A stretch of DNA of 64,000 nucleotides, taken from contig NZ_JAASRU010000005.1 in the NCBI RefSeq assembly GCF_011761495.1, forward strand, positions 119,767-183,766, read 5' to 3'. A program made the translations under genes and the position numbers. Under the pieces are notes generated by a model. That model saw nothing but the letters and a program-made list of their open reading frames with translations, was not told where the DNA came from and searched no databases. Positions 36,111 through 44,478 of the stretch are shown here, in pieces. The first letter of the stretch is position 1. The number at the start of each line of letters is the position of its first letter. Origin of the DNA: Alkalibacillus almallahensis (lineage in GTDB: Bacteria > Bacillota > Bacilli > Bacillales > Alkalibacillaceae).

Positions 36111-37382
36111 TTACTCTGGTACAAGTGCAAGAGAAATCTGTGGAAACAAGATCAATAAGACTGAAATAGCAATCATCATCAGTATATATGGTGGCGTGCC
36201 TTTAATAACTTCCATATACGGCTTATTAAACACGGCACTCGCTGTAAATATATCGACCCCGAATGGTGGTGTCGCTGAACCTAATGCCGCCTGGAATGTG
36301 ATAATGATACCTAAATGAACTAAATCGATATTCGCCGCTTCTGCCGCAGGTAAAAAGATGGGTGTTAAGACTAAAATCACCACGATTGGGTCCACAAACA
36401 TACAACCTACGAAGAAGAAAACACTGACGATTACTAAAACATATATAGCTGATGGATCAGATCCTAAAACTGCATCTGTTAACATTTGTGGAATGTTTTC
36501 TAAGTTAATTAAAAAGGTGAAAACTTGCCCACCAGCAACTAGTATGAAGACAACCGAAGTAACTAACCCGGTTGATAAAGCTATACTAGGAATTCGTTTA
36601 ATATGAATCGAACGATAAATAATTACTTCTAATAATAAGGCATATATTACCGATACTCCTGCTGCTTCAGTCGCAGTAAAGTAACCTGAGTAAATACCAC
36701 CGATAACTAAAATTGGAAAGCCTAATGGTAAAAGAGCCTTGCGAAATGTTTGAAAGCGTTCTTTCCAATCTGCTTTAGATGCTAAAGGTATATCTTTAAC
36801 TTTGGCATAAAGGATGCTGTATGTAGCGAAAGCTAAAAAGACTAATATACCCGGTAAAATACCAGCTAGAAATAGATCACCAATCGATTCTTTTGACGCT
36901 AAACCATAAATGATCAGACCAATACTCGGCGGAACGAGTAATGCCACGTCACTAGCATTAATAATTAAGGCCATAGCGCTCGAATCTTTATAACCAGCCT
37001 TTAGCATACGTTCGCGCATCGGACGACCAATGGCAACAACTGTCGCTTGCGTTGAACCAGAAATGGAGCCAAACATCGTACAAGCCGCAGCTGTTGTAAC
37101 GGCATACCCACCGCGAATATGGCGAACGAATGAACCAACAAAATCTAGCAATCTCTCAGATGTTCTACCTGATGTCATAATATCGGCCGCAAAAATAAAC
37201 AACGGCACACATAAAAGTTCGTAAGTCTCAATTCCAGTAATTAATTGCGGCACCATCATCGATGTATCCAAAAGTGGTGAATAGAAGATCGCCACAATGA
37301 AAGGTGCAATAATTAACGGAATCATCATTGGAAAATTAAGCATCAAGAGAACAAACATTATTCCAAGTAGCGCTGTTAACAT
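36111..37382 (-). CDS. dctM: TRAP transporter large permease (DctM)
   Basis: A 423-residue membrane subunit with about twelve helices that drives sodium-coupled uptake. Recognisable segments include GSISGSTQATVVAIGRPM (family loop), INASDVALLVPPSIGLIIYG and ALGSATPPFGVDIFTASAVF. It starts 22 bp after dctQ and ends 41 bp before dctP. Sodium coupling fits the saline habitat suggested by other genes. Confidence 0.95.
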   Translation of the reverse strand: MLTALLGIMFVLLMLNFPMMIPLIIAPFIVAIFYSPLLDTSMMVPQLITGIETYELLCVPLFIFAADIMTSGRTSERLLDFVGSFVRHIRGGYAVTTAAACTMFGSISGSTQATVVAIGRPMRERMLKAGYKDSSAMALIINASDVALLVPPSIGLIIYGLASKESIGDLFLAGILPGILVFLAFATYSILYAKVKDIPLASKADWKERFQTFRKALLPLGFPILVIGGIYSGYFTATEAAGVSVIYALLLEVIIYRSIHIKRIPSIALSTGLVTSVVFILVAGGQVFTFLINLENIPQMLTDAVLGSDPSAIYVLVIVSVFFFVGCMFVDPIVVILVLTPIFLPAAEAANIDLVHLGIIITFQAALGSATPPFGVDIFTASAVFNKPYMEVIKGTPPYILMMIAISVLLILFPQISLALVPE

Positions 37383-37404
37383 AGCTTGTTCCTCACTTTA
37401 TATT

Positions 37405-38010
37405 TTATAGTTGTGTGCTTTCTTCTTCGTCACGCTGTTCAGGATCCGTATCATTATAATCCTTTGCATCAGTCCCGATATAGACTTCCTTATTAATTAA
37501 ATTCACAATTAGATTACGTAAGAACTGAATCGCTCCAGTTAAGAAACCCAGTGGAATGAATAAATATAACCACCACTGCGGAACTTGTAAGGAAGTAGTC
37601 GTTCTACCAGACTCAATCACTGTGAGCATGTATTCATAAGATACGTAAGACAAATAAAATAAAATTCCTGAAGTGACAGCTGGAATAAAAATCGCCATCG
37701 CCTTTCGAACTTTCCATGGCACTGTATCGTAAATGGCTGACATACTAATATGTCGACCTTTACGAGCAGCATAGCTAATCCCCATAAATGTAGCGATGAC
37801 AACCGCGAATAAAGAAACTTCTGCATGGAACCATATGCTTGGGCCAAAGAATTCCCGACTAATCACATTACCGCCGATCATGACAGCAATAACAATAATT
37901 GCAGCACTTAAGATAAATTCTTCAAGCTTTAGAAAAGCATAATCTATTGCACGCAGACCTTTACCAATTGCTTTAAACACTGGATTTTGCCAAAACGATT
38001 GCTCTTTCAC
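37405..38010 (-). CDS. dctQ: TRAP transporter small permease (DctQ)
   Basis: 201 residues with four predicted helices. GNVISREFFGPSIWFHAEVSLFAVV and YAARKGRHISM are typical of DctQ. The start was moved to the GTG at 38010, which has GAGGAGG 6 bp upstream; the longer frame has no site. It is the first gene of the TRAP operon and forms the membrane complex with DctM. Confidence 0.92.
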   Translation of the reverse strand: MKEQSFWQNPVFKAIGKGLRAIDYAFLKLEEFILSAAIIVIAVMIGGNVISREFFGPSIWFHAEVSLFAVVIATFMGISYAARKGRHISMSAIYDTVPWKVRKAMAIFIPAVTSGILFYLSYVSYEYMLTVIESGRTTTSLQVPQWWLYLFIPLGFLTGAIQFLRNLIVNLINKEVYIGTDAKDYNDTDPEQRDEEESTQL

Positions 38011-38129
38011 GTTGTTCCTCCTCAATTGGTCGGCATCAAGGCGAGCTTGACTCACCCTAAAATTTTCATTGGTAAACAACTTATTGAAAAATCTAGTTAC
38101 ATTTTGTAATTAAAAAGTCATACTAAAAT

Positions 38130-38157
38130 ATTATCGAAGAAAAATGGTTTGCTACAA
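38130..38157 (-). promoter_or_regulatory. Possible promoter of the TRAP operon
   Basis: On the minus strand TTGTAG (38152-38157) and GATAAT (38130-38135) are 16 bp apart, 120 bp before dctQ. The rest of the 435-bp gap 38011-38445 is AT-rich with no gene seen. Confidence 0.4.
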
Positions 38158-38402
38158 ACGCTGAATTTTTAGAAATAGTCGAATAATTTATGATGAAGTC
38201 TTATTCTACATGGCTTATCCTTAACATTCTTTTTAATAATGTCTATTTCGTTTAATTAATCCTTATAACTAAAAATTTGCTGTTTGACTTCTAGGTTGCA
38301 GGTAAAAAAGAGGGAATCTGTAGGTCATTCTGTGGAGCTTTTAATTGTGCTAATATTCTAACATATTTTCATATAAAGAACAAGCTATTACTGTCTAAAC
38401 AC

Positions 38403-38447
38403 AAAAAACCGTTCTTTGCAGCAGAAGCCACAAAGAACGGTTTTTTT
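38403..38447 (-). terminator. Terminator of the antiporter gene
   Basis: AAACCGTTCTTTG/CAAAGAACGGTTT arms with A and T runs on both sides. It ends the minus-strand antiporter gene. Confidence 0.92.
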
Positions 38448-40245
38448 AATCAACATTCGGTTTCGCTAAACTAATGACTAAGTCCCCAGGTTCGCCAATT
38501 AATGTTTGTTTCTCTGGTGAATAGAAATCTAACATACCTGATTGTCTTAACATGACAAGTAATACGTCTTCCGCATCACAATCATCTAAGAAATCATTGT
38601 AAGTGTATTCTTTCGTAATTAGTTTCTTCTTGAATATGAACCCTCGATTGATCTTCTCGTTTAACGTCGTCCATGTAATATCATCACTAAATAATACCGT
38701 ACCACTAATGTGATGACTAACATCATTTAATGTATCACCAGCATCTGATTGAAGTGGTAGTTGATAAAGTTTTTCCTTACCATATTCAGGCTTAAATGTT
38801 GAACTGACAAGCGTATTATAAGAATCATATTCCGTAACACTTAACATGAAATCATAAGGTGTCATATCAAGTTGGTATTCCATTTGTTCTGACAGAATTT
38901 CTTCATGCTCATGTGGTACGCCTGCTTGCTTCGCATGGGTCAAACGACTGCTTGAAGCATCCGTCACGATCACAGGAATATCTAAATTCTGCAATGTTTT
39001 AGCAAAACTAGTTGAGAATTTATTTGATCCCACAAAGATAACGCCTGGTTTATCATCCATGGAAAGTCCTAATTTACGTGATAGCCAACCAATGGAAAAA
39101 CCATGTGCCACAACTGTGAAAAATACCAAACCAAACGTTAATGATGTTAATATACCTGCGTCATCATAGCCAGCATCCAATAAGATACTTGCGAAATAGG
39201 CTGAAACGGTTAACGCCACAATACCTCTTGGTGCGATCCAACCAACGAGTAGCTTTTCACGGAATTCTAAATTAGTTCCAATCGTTGATAAGAAAATGGT
39301 TGCTGGACGAATCACAAACAACATCATCGCTATAAATAATAAAATATTCGGATCAAAAATCGATAATAAAGTGTCACGACCTAGTGATGCTGTTAACATG
39401 ATAAAAATCGCTGATATGAGTAAAACAGATATATTTTCCTTAAAGTGACGCATGTCATTAATCGAAGCAATATGCATGTTAGCAATCACAATACCCATGA
39501 CGGTAACAGCTAATAGTCCAGTCTCATGCATAATCATATCGGGAATCACAAAGGCCATAATCACGGTCACAAGAACGACAGGTGATTTTAAGAACTCAGG
39601 CACTGCGCCTCGTTCAAAGGACCAGCCAATCATATAACCAAATAAACCGCCGATAATCGCTGCAACTAATGAAGCAAGCAAGAACATGAGAACAGCGCTA
39701 AATTCAACTGATTCTGTTGTTAAGAATTGAATAAACTCAAATGAGAAGACAGCAATTAACGCACCGAACGGGTCAACAATCACGCCTTCCCACTTCAAAA
39801 CGGCCGCTGCTCGCGGCTTTAATTTCGCTTGGCGTAATAAAGGTAGGATGACAGTAGGACCTGTCACGATAAAAATACCACCAATAACGAAAGCCACAGC
39901 CCAGGATAAACCTGCGATATAGTGAGCTGCTAGGGAACCTAATATCCAGGCTAACATTGCTCCTATTGTTACAATGCGAAACACAGGTTTTCGCATGCCA
40001 CGAATTTCTCGGTAATCGAGATTAAGACTTCCTTCAAATAAGATAATCCCGACGGCAATCGAAATTAATGGTCGAAACAATTCCCCCAAGTCCTCTTGCG
40101 GGTTCATAATTCCTAATATTGGCCCTGCAATCAGTCCGACAATCGACATGACCACAATAGCAGGCATACGCGTTCGCCAAGCTAGCCATTGTGAGAAAAC
40201 ACCGAAGCCACCGATTAACATGAGCACCATTAAGATATGATCCAT
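38446..40245 (-). CDS. Na+/H+ antiporter, CPA1 family, with RCK-like tail
   Basis: Exchanges cytoplasmic sodium (or potassium) for protons, important for pH and salt homeostasis. The 599 residues have twelve or more helices in the first 390, including GPTVILPLLR and WEGVIVDPFGAL with the transport aspartate. A C-terminal TrkA-N/RCK-like domain starts at GVIFVGSNKF. The nucleotide-binding glycine motif of that tail is degenerate (VGSNKFS rather than GxGxxG). It is monocistronic, with a good sigma-A promoter and a terminator. Confidence 0.92.
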   Translation of the reverse strand: MDHILMVLMLIGGFGVFSQWLAWRTRMPAIVVMSIVGLIAGPILGIMNPQEDLGELFRPLISIAVGIILFEGSLNLDYREIRGMRKPVFRIVTIGAMLAWILGSLAAHYIAGLSWAVAFVIGGIFIVTGPTVILPLLRQAKLKPRAAAVLKWEGVIVDPFGALIAVFSFEFIQFLTTESVEFSAVLMFLLASLVAAIIGGLFGYMIGWSFERGAVPEFLKSPVVLVTVIMAFVIPDMIMHETGLLAVTVMGIVIANMHIASINDMRHFKENISVLLISAIFIMLTASLGRDTLLSIFDPNILLFIAMMLFVIRPATIFLSTIGTNLEFREKLLVGWIAPRGIVALTVSAYFASILLDAGYDDAGILTSLTFGLVFFTVVAHGFSIGWLSRKLGLSMDDKPGVIFVGSNKFSTSFAKTLQNLDIPVIVTDASSSRLTHAKQAGVPHEHEEILSEQMEYQLDMTPYDFMLSVTEYDSYNTLVSSTFKPEYGKEKLYQLPLQSDAGDTLNDVSHHISGTVLFSDDITWTTLNEKINRGFIFKKKLITKEYTYNDFLDDCDAEDVLLVMLRQSGMLDFYSPEKQTLIGEPGDLVISLAKPNVD

Positions 40246-40339
40246 CCTGATTCCCCCTAACGCCTGTTATATTAAATAAGAAGGATGATGTACGTGTCAT
40301 GACACATCCTTTAGTATTTTTGGCACAAGATACCCTGCC

Positions 40340-40368
40340 ATTATAAATACGTGTTATGCCACCGTCAA
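40340..40368 (-). promoter_or_regulatory. Sigma-A promoter of the antiporter gene
   Basis: On the minus strand TTGACG (40363-40368), a 17-bp spacer and TATAAT (40340-40345). The transcript leader is about 85-90 nt and contains a small GGATG/CATCC-type hairpin. No known riboswitch was recognised. Confidence 0.75.
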
Positions 40369-40583
40369 TCGAAAACTTCTACCCCTTGCCATGACAGTTT
40401 TTAGGCGTCAGTTTCACTTGATAAAAGTAGTCTTATCATAACGATAAAATGACGGAAAATCAATTCAAAAGGTATTAGGGCTCATGGACCAAATGGTGAT
40501 CAGCTAAAGTAAGGACTATTAACTCAAAATTACACTAAATTAATAATTCATCGACAAATTACAAGGCATTCAATCATAAAATA

Positions 40584-40592
40584 TGCTATATT
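40584..40592 (+). promoter_or_regulatory. Extended -10 of sinR
   Basis: TGC followed by TATATT (40584-40592), 50 bp before the sinR start. No convincing -35. In the remaining 40246-40641 gap I see no sinI-like frame on either strand. Confidence 0.45.
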
Positions 40593-40641
40593 AAAATTAG
40601 ACGTATTTATCATCCAAGCAATCGATGAAGGAGTATGTATA

Positions 40642-40956
40642 ATGATTGGTTCAAGAGTTAAAAAATACCGCAAAGAAGCTGGTATGACTCTGTCTCAACT
40701 TGCTGAAGAGGCTGGAGTCGCTAAATCTTATATTAGTGCGATTGAACGAGACTTACAGCACAATCCATCCATTCAGTTTCTTGAAAAGGTGGCAACTGTA
40801 TTAAACATCGACATCGACCAACTCATTAAAGATGAATCGCTTGATGATGATTGGGAAGAATTAGTGAAAGAAGCCATGGATTCTGGTGTTTCAAAAGATG
40901 AATTTCGTGAATTTATCGAGTTTAATAAATGGAAGAACAGTAATCACAATGAATAA
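40642..40956 (+). CDS. sinR: Biofilm master regulator SinR
   Basis: A 104-residue repressor of matrix genes. The N-terminal XRE helix-turn-helix begins MIGSRVKKYRKEAGMTLSQL and includes AGVAKSYISAIERDLQ and NPSIQFLEKVATVL, almost word for word as in B. subtilis SinR. The C-terminal SinI-like hook (DDDWEELVKEAMDSGVSKDEF and REFIEFNKWK) mediates tetramer formation and antirepressor binding. It is convergent with the sortase end of the tasA operon, as sinR is with tasA in B. subtilis, sharing a bidirectional terminator. A sinI gene is not found next to it. Confidence 0.95.
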   Translation: MIGSRVKKYRKEAGMTLSQLAEEAGVAKSYISAIERDLQHNPSIQFLEKVATVLNIDIDQLIKDESLDDDWEELVKEAMDSGVSKDEFREFIEFNKWKNSNHNE

Positions 40957-40972
40957 CCAACACCATATAAAT

Positions 40973-41018
40973 AAACACCCGTTTATAACTGATTAAGTCG
41001 TTATAAACGGGTGTTTTT
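40973..41018. terminator. Bidirectional terminator between sinR and the sortase gene
   Basis: AAACACCCGTTTATAAC/GTTATAAACGGGTGTTT arms with a 10-nt loop and T6 on the plus strand. It separates the convergent sinR and fibre operon. Confidence 0.93.
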
Positions 41019-41579
41019 TGCTTGCACGATCAATCGATTTTCTCCGTCAATTGTACACGTAATCAATGTGACAATCGATTGATCGCCTTTATTATGAAGA
41101 ATGTCAATTTCTTCAGGCGACACAACAGTGGTCTGAAACACTTCATATTCAATCATCTTATCTCTTGTTTCAATTGTAATGTCGTCGCCACGTTCTACTT
41201 GATCTAGGGTTGAAAATAGCCGTCCTTCCGTTCGTGAACGATGAGCTGCTACTCCAATATTTCCAGGTTCTCCAAACCTATTGCCTTGTCGGATCAACCC
41301 CGCTCCAATGTCTAATGATTGAGCAGAAATATCGTCTAATAAGGGTAAGGTTAGACCTAGCTTTTCAATATGGATTAGCCCATAAACATTTTCATCTTGA
41401 AAAGTCTGACTGTTAGGCTTGCTCGTCGTTTGTGCCTCCACTTTTAAGTGATCATTAATAGCCTGGAAACCTTCCACTAAATCCTGCTCTTTTTGCATAT
41501 GCTGTGCTTGTTGTAAATCAGGCCACGCTATCACCACAAGTCCAATCACAATGAAACCTACAGCAATCAACCTGGTCAT
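41001..41579 (-). CDS. Sortase, probably class D
   Basis: A membrane-anchored cysteine transpeptidase that cuts LPxTG-type motifs and attaches proteins to the wall. 192 residues with one N-terminal helix (2-20) and the catalytic triad His113 (AAHRSR), Cys175 (TLITCT) and Arg182 (ENRLIV). It starts at the ATG of a TGATG overlap with the upstream LPxTG-protein gene, so the two are translationally coupled; this strongly suggests enzyme and substrate. It is the last gene of the tapA-sipW-tasA operon. The class is inferred from size and N-terminal anchor; class E is possible. Confidence 0.93.
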   Translation of the reverse strand: MTRLIAVGFIVIGLVVIAWPDLQQAQHMQKEQDLVEGFQAINDHLKVEAQTTSKPNSQTFQDENVYGLIHIEKLGLTLPLLDDISAQSLDIGAGLIRQGNRFGEPGNIGVAAHRSRTEGRLFSTLDQVERGDDITIETRDKMIEYEVFQTTVVSPEEIDILHNKGDQSIVTLITCTIDGENRLIVQAKNTRL

Positions 41580-42217
41580 CAATCATTCACCCACATCTCT
41601 TTCAATCGTTTATGCCACAACATCAAGCATATACCAGCTGATACCAACAAAACTCCGATAACATAATATGGGTAAGGAATCGTTTCACCCGTTTGCGGAA
41701 GTAATCCACCAGGTAATGAACCACCCGTGAAAGGTAAGAAACGGTCTTCTTCACCCGGGACAGACTCATTATCCTCTACTAGTTGAGTTGAAAATGATAA
41801 CTGAACGCCAATATTTAACCCTTGATACGAATTATCAGATTCCATAGGAAATTCGACGTGAAACAGCAGCTCTTCCTCATCTTCTACATCTAATGTAACC
41901 ATTTCCGATTCTATAAAATTGGCTAAGGAACCTTGATAAAGTATTGTTTGCTGATCATCCTTCACCGTTAACTCCAATTGTTCATATATATAATTAGAGC
42001 CATGTAAGTATTCAGAATCTCCAATTACTACCAATGGCGATTCATGATGATTTTCAACACGAACAGTTTCTGTCATATAATCACCAGGTTTTAGTTGATC
42101 CACCTCAAACATGACATCATCTGGACTAACACTAAACAAATGATCATCAGCTTGTGACACGATTGGTTGCATGCTCAGCATCAATAAGATGATAAAGGTG
42201 ACGAATAACGAACGCAT
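41579..42217 (-). CDS. Cell-wall-anchored TasA-like protein (LPxTG)
   Basis: A 212-residue surface protein. The signal peptide ends near SQADD. The domain shares VDQLKPGDYMTETVRVENH with the ISNLKPGDYFEKTIVLENKG region of the TasA proteins upstream, pointing to the same beta-sandwich fold. The C-terminus has LPFTG (161-165) and LPQTG (173-177), a hydrophobic helix and a WHKRLK positive tail, which is a cell-wall sorting signal. The start at 42217 follows an AGGAG site by 7 bp. Likely role: sortase-linked anchor for the fibre (inference). No named family member is known to me. Confidence 0.85.
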   Translation of the reverse strand: MRSLFVTFIILLMLSMQPIVSQADDHLFSVSPDDVMFEVDQLKPGDYMTETVRVENHHESPLVVIGDSEYLHGSNYIYEQLELTVKDDQQTILYQGSLANFIESEMVTLDVEDEEELLFHVEFPMESDNSYQGLNIGVQLSFSTQLVEDNESVPGEEDRFLPFTGGSLPGGLLPQTGETIPYPYYVIGVLLVSAGICLMLWHKRLKEMWVND

Positions 42218-42283
42218 CACGTCACTCCTTTCTATCTTGCGAAAAAAAGATAAGGAGGCCATCCCCCCTTATCTTTTATGGAT

Positions 42284-43129
42284 TTAATTTACTGTGCCGT
42301 CTCGGTTTGTATCTGTACTTTTATTCTCATCAATGGAACCATCGCCATCAAATCCTTGACCTTCCCATTGACGTGCTTCGAAGGATACTTCAATGTTTGC
42401 AGAATCACCTTGGAAGCGGTTTTGTTTATGTGTACCGTCTTCGTAGGTTTCGCTATCATCCTCAACAAATTCAATCACTAATTTCATCTGATCATTATCA
42501 GATGGAACAAGTGGGACACCTTCCCAACCTTCATTCGCAATTGTTGAAACGACTAAACGGTTATCAGCAAGTCTGTCTGGATTTGAGATAGCATTAATAA
42601 TTGTGTTTCGCGCTCCGTTGACATCACCTGATGGTTTGTCATAAAGCGAGTCCGACGCTAGATAGAGATCCTTAAGTGTTACGTTTTCAATCAACGTATG
42701 TGGATAGTTGCTATCATTTCCTTCTAGACCAATTTTCATAAATTTCAACTCAAATTGGTCTAAATACTCTAAAACATCTGTATCAGCTTCATCTGCCCAA
42801 GCGTCACCGTAACCAGCTTCACCTTCAGTTGGAACATAATCCTCGAACCCTACATCTTCAATCGTCATCAGCACGTCTTTGATCGCTAAACTACCTGAGT
42901 TATTGAATTGAATTTGGCGAGTCATTTTATCACCTGGTTTCAGATCACTAATATTGAACGTATAAGGTTCACCATCAATTTGTGATAAATCCATTTTTAG
43001 GGTCCCAGCTTCGACGCCACCTGTAGTAGCTTCAATGTCATTAAATGCTGCCCAAGTACCACCGGCTATCAAGCTAAGCCCCATCGCTCCAGCAATACCA
43101 CTAACAGCTAATTTCTTTTTCATTGTCAT
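42284..43129 (-). CDS. tasA: TasA-family fibre protein with acidic calcium-loop-like tail
   Basis: A secreted matrix protein of the TasA/camelysin (M73-like) family. 281 residues with the SipW-type signal MKKKLAVSGIAGAMGLSLIA ending TWAAFND. The conserved NISDLKPGDKM, NNSGSLAIKDVL and HKQNRFQGDSANI segments match the neighbour paralogue. The C-terminal 25 residues contain DGDGSIDEN and DTNRDGTVN, resembling thrombospondin type 3 or dockerin calcium loops. It is the fourth gene of the operon; AAGGAGA lies 9 bp upstream. One of two paralogues; either could be the main fibre subunit. Confidence 0.92.
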   Translation of the reverse strand: MTMKKKLAVSGIAGAMGLSLIAGGTWAAFNDIEATTGGVEAGTLKMDLSQIDGEPYTFNISDLKPGDKMTRQIQFNNSGSLAIKDVLMTIEDVGFEDYVPTEGEAGYGDAWADEADTDVLEYLDQFELKFMKIGLEGNDSNYPHTLIENVTLKDLYLASDSLYDKPSGDVNGARNTIINAISNPDRLADNRLVVSTIANEGWEGVPLVPSDNDQMKLVIEFVEDDSETYEDGTHKQNRFQGDSANIEVSFEARQWEGQGFDGDGSIDENKSTDTNRDGTVN

Positions 43130-43157
43130 AGTCTATCTTCTCCTTTGCTACGATATA

Positions 43158-43802
43158 TTACTGTGCATTACCGTCATTACTTCTGTCATCGCCACCCATT
43201 TGTGTTGCTTCGAAATCAAAGTCTAAAGTTGCACCTTCACCTTGGAATTTGTTTTGTTTGTGATAACGTGAACCATCAAATGTCGAGTTATCATTAACGA
43301 ATTTAATTTTCACATCATAACTCATGCTATCTTTTGCTTTTAATCCAACATCATTCCCTGAACCTGTAATATCTTCTGGATTATTATGATTAACCAAAGT
43401 ATTTAATGAAATACCATTATTAGAACCGTTAATAAATACCTTGAATTGACTTAAAAAATCATTCATATCATTTTTAGCTTTTTCACCAAATTTGTCTTCC
43501 AAACCTAATAAATCCTCATTTTTCCATCCATCAGCTGATACTTGAGTCAAAATTTTATTAATATCAAGTGATCCTTTATTTTCTAATACAATAGTCTTTT
43601 CAAAATAGTCACCCGGTTTTAAGTTTGAAATATCAAATTGAAAAGTTTCCGCTTCATCAACCGCTAAATCCAATGTCCCTGCTGCAAATGTGTTACTTAC
43701 CTCTTCAACATCATTAAATGCTGCGTACGTTCCTCCTCCGATTAAAGATAGGCCAAGAACACCTGTCATGACACCTACACCTAATTTTGATTTAAAACCC
43801 AT
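43158..43802 (-). CDS. tasA: TasA-family fibre protein (first paralogue)
   Basis: A major matrix fibre candidate. 214 residues; the signal peptide is cleaved by SipW after TYA at about residue 27, giving a mature N-terminus AFNDVEE as in B. subtilis TasA. ISNLKPGDYFEKTIVLENKG and KQNKFQGEGATLDFDFEATQ are the family landmarks. It follows sipW by 84 bp and precedes the second TasA by 28 bp. Shorter than its paralogue and lacking the acidic tail. Polymerisation by donor-strand exchange is known for TasA and would apply here. Confidence 0.93.
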   Translation of the reverse strand: MGFKSKLGVGVMTGVLGLSLIGGGTYAAFNDVEEVSNTFAAGTLDLAVDEAETFQFDISNLKPGDYFEKTIVLENKGSLDINKILTQVSADGWKNEDLLGLEDKFGEKAKNDMNDFLSQFKVFINGSNNGISLNTLVNHNNPEDITGSGNDVGLKAKDSMSYDVKIKFVNDNSTFDGSRYHKQNKFQGEGATLDFDFEATQMGGDDRSNDGNAQ

Positions 43803-43886
43803 ACTAAAATTCCTCCTTGAATTGTATCTCTTAATAGAGATTTTGATATTTATTTCATCGAAACTCAGTAAGCTTCGATAAAAGCA

Positions 43887-44468
43887 TTAGGAAACATCTT
43901 CATTCAGTTTTGGTCGATCCATTCGTTTCTGTTTCTTCTCTTCTTTATAAGCTGTGACGATCATTTTAATCGACCAACCAATTAACCATAAGCCTGGGAT
44001 CACAAGAAGTAGCATGATGCCCATACTCGAATTCGCAAAATCCATAACATAACCTATATACGGAACATTAATGCCACCGAACTTGCCGTAGATATTTTCT
44101 GGTAACACAGCATTTGCATCAGCTGCATCATTGTTGTCTCCCTTAGTTCGGAACATCAGTTGACCATCATTATTTAATACATCGATAATTCGATGTGTGA
44201 CAAACGTTTGGTTATCTTCTTGAAACATAATGATGTCGCCTTCTGCTAGATTACGAACATCATAGTTTTGATTAATACCAATCACAGACCCCGTCTGAAT
44301 CTCTGGTTCCATGGATCCGGAATAGACCACTTTTAACTCTTGCCCAAAAATAGTCGGCTCTCCATTTGACGTGACGTTCGTGATGACCATTGTGAATACG
44401 ACTAATAGCATACTCACTAAAATTATGTTCATCGTTCGACCTAGCCATTTGAGTGTTTTTGTTTTCAT
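43887..44468 (-). CDS. sipW: Signal peptidase I of the ER type, SipW
   Basis: Removes signal peptides from TapA and TasA. 193 residues with an N-terminal and a C-terminal membrane helix. The catalytic Ser52 (YSGSMEP) and His92 (VTHRI) are 40 residues apart, as in B. subtilis SipW (Ser47/His87), and His replaces the Lys of ordinary bacterial enzymes. AGGGGTG lies 5 bp before the chosen ATG at 44468; the longer frame would run into tapA. It lies 10 bp after the tapA stop. Confidence 0.95.
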   Translation of the reverse strand: MKTKTLKWLGRTMNIILVSMLLVVFTMVITNVTSNGEPTIFGQELKVVYSGSMEPEIQTGSVIGINQNYDVRNLAEGDIIMFQEDNQTFVTHRIIDVLNNDGQLMFRTKGDNNDAADANAVLPENIYGKFGGINVPYIGYVMDFANSSMGIMLLLVIPGLWLIGWSIKMIVTAYKEEKKQKRMDRPKLNEDVS

Positions 44469-44478
44469 ACCATCACCC

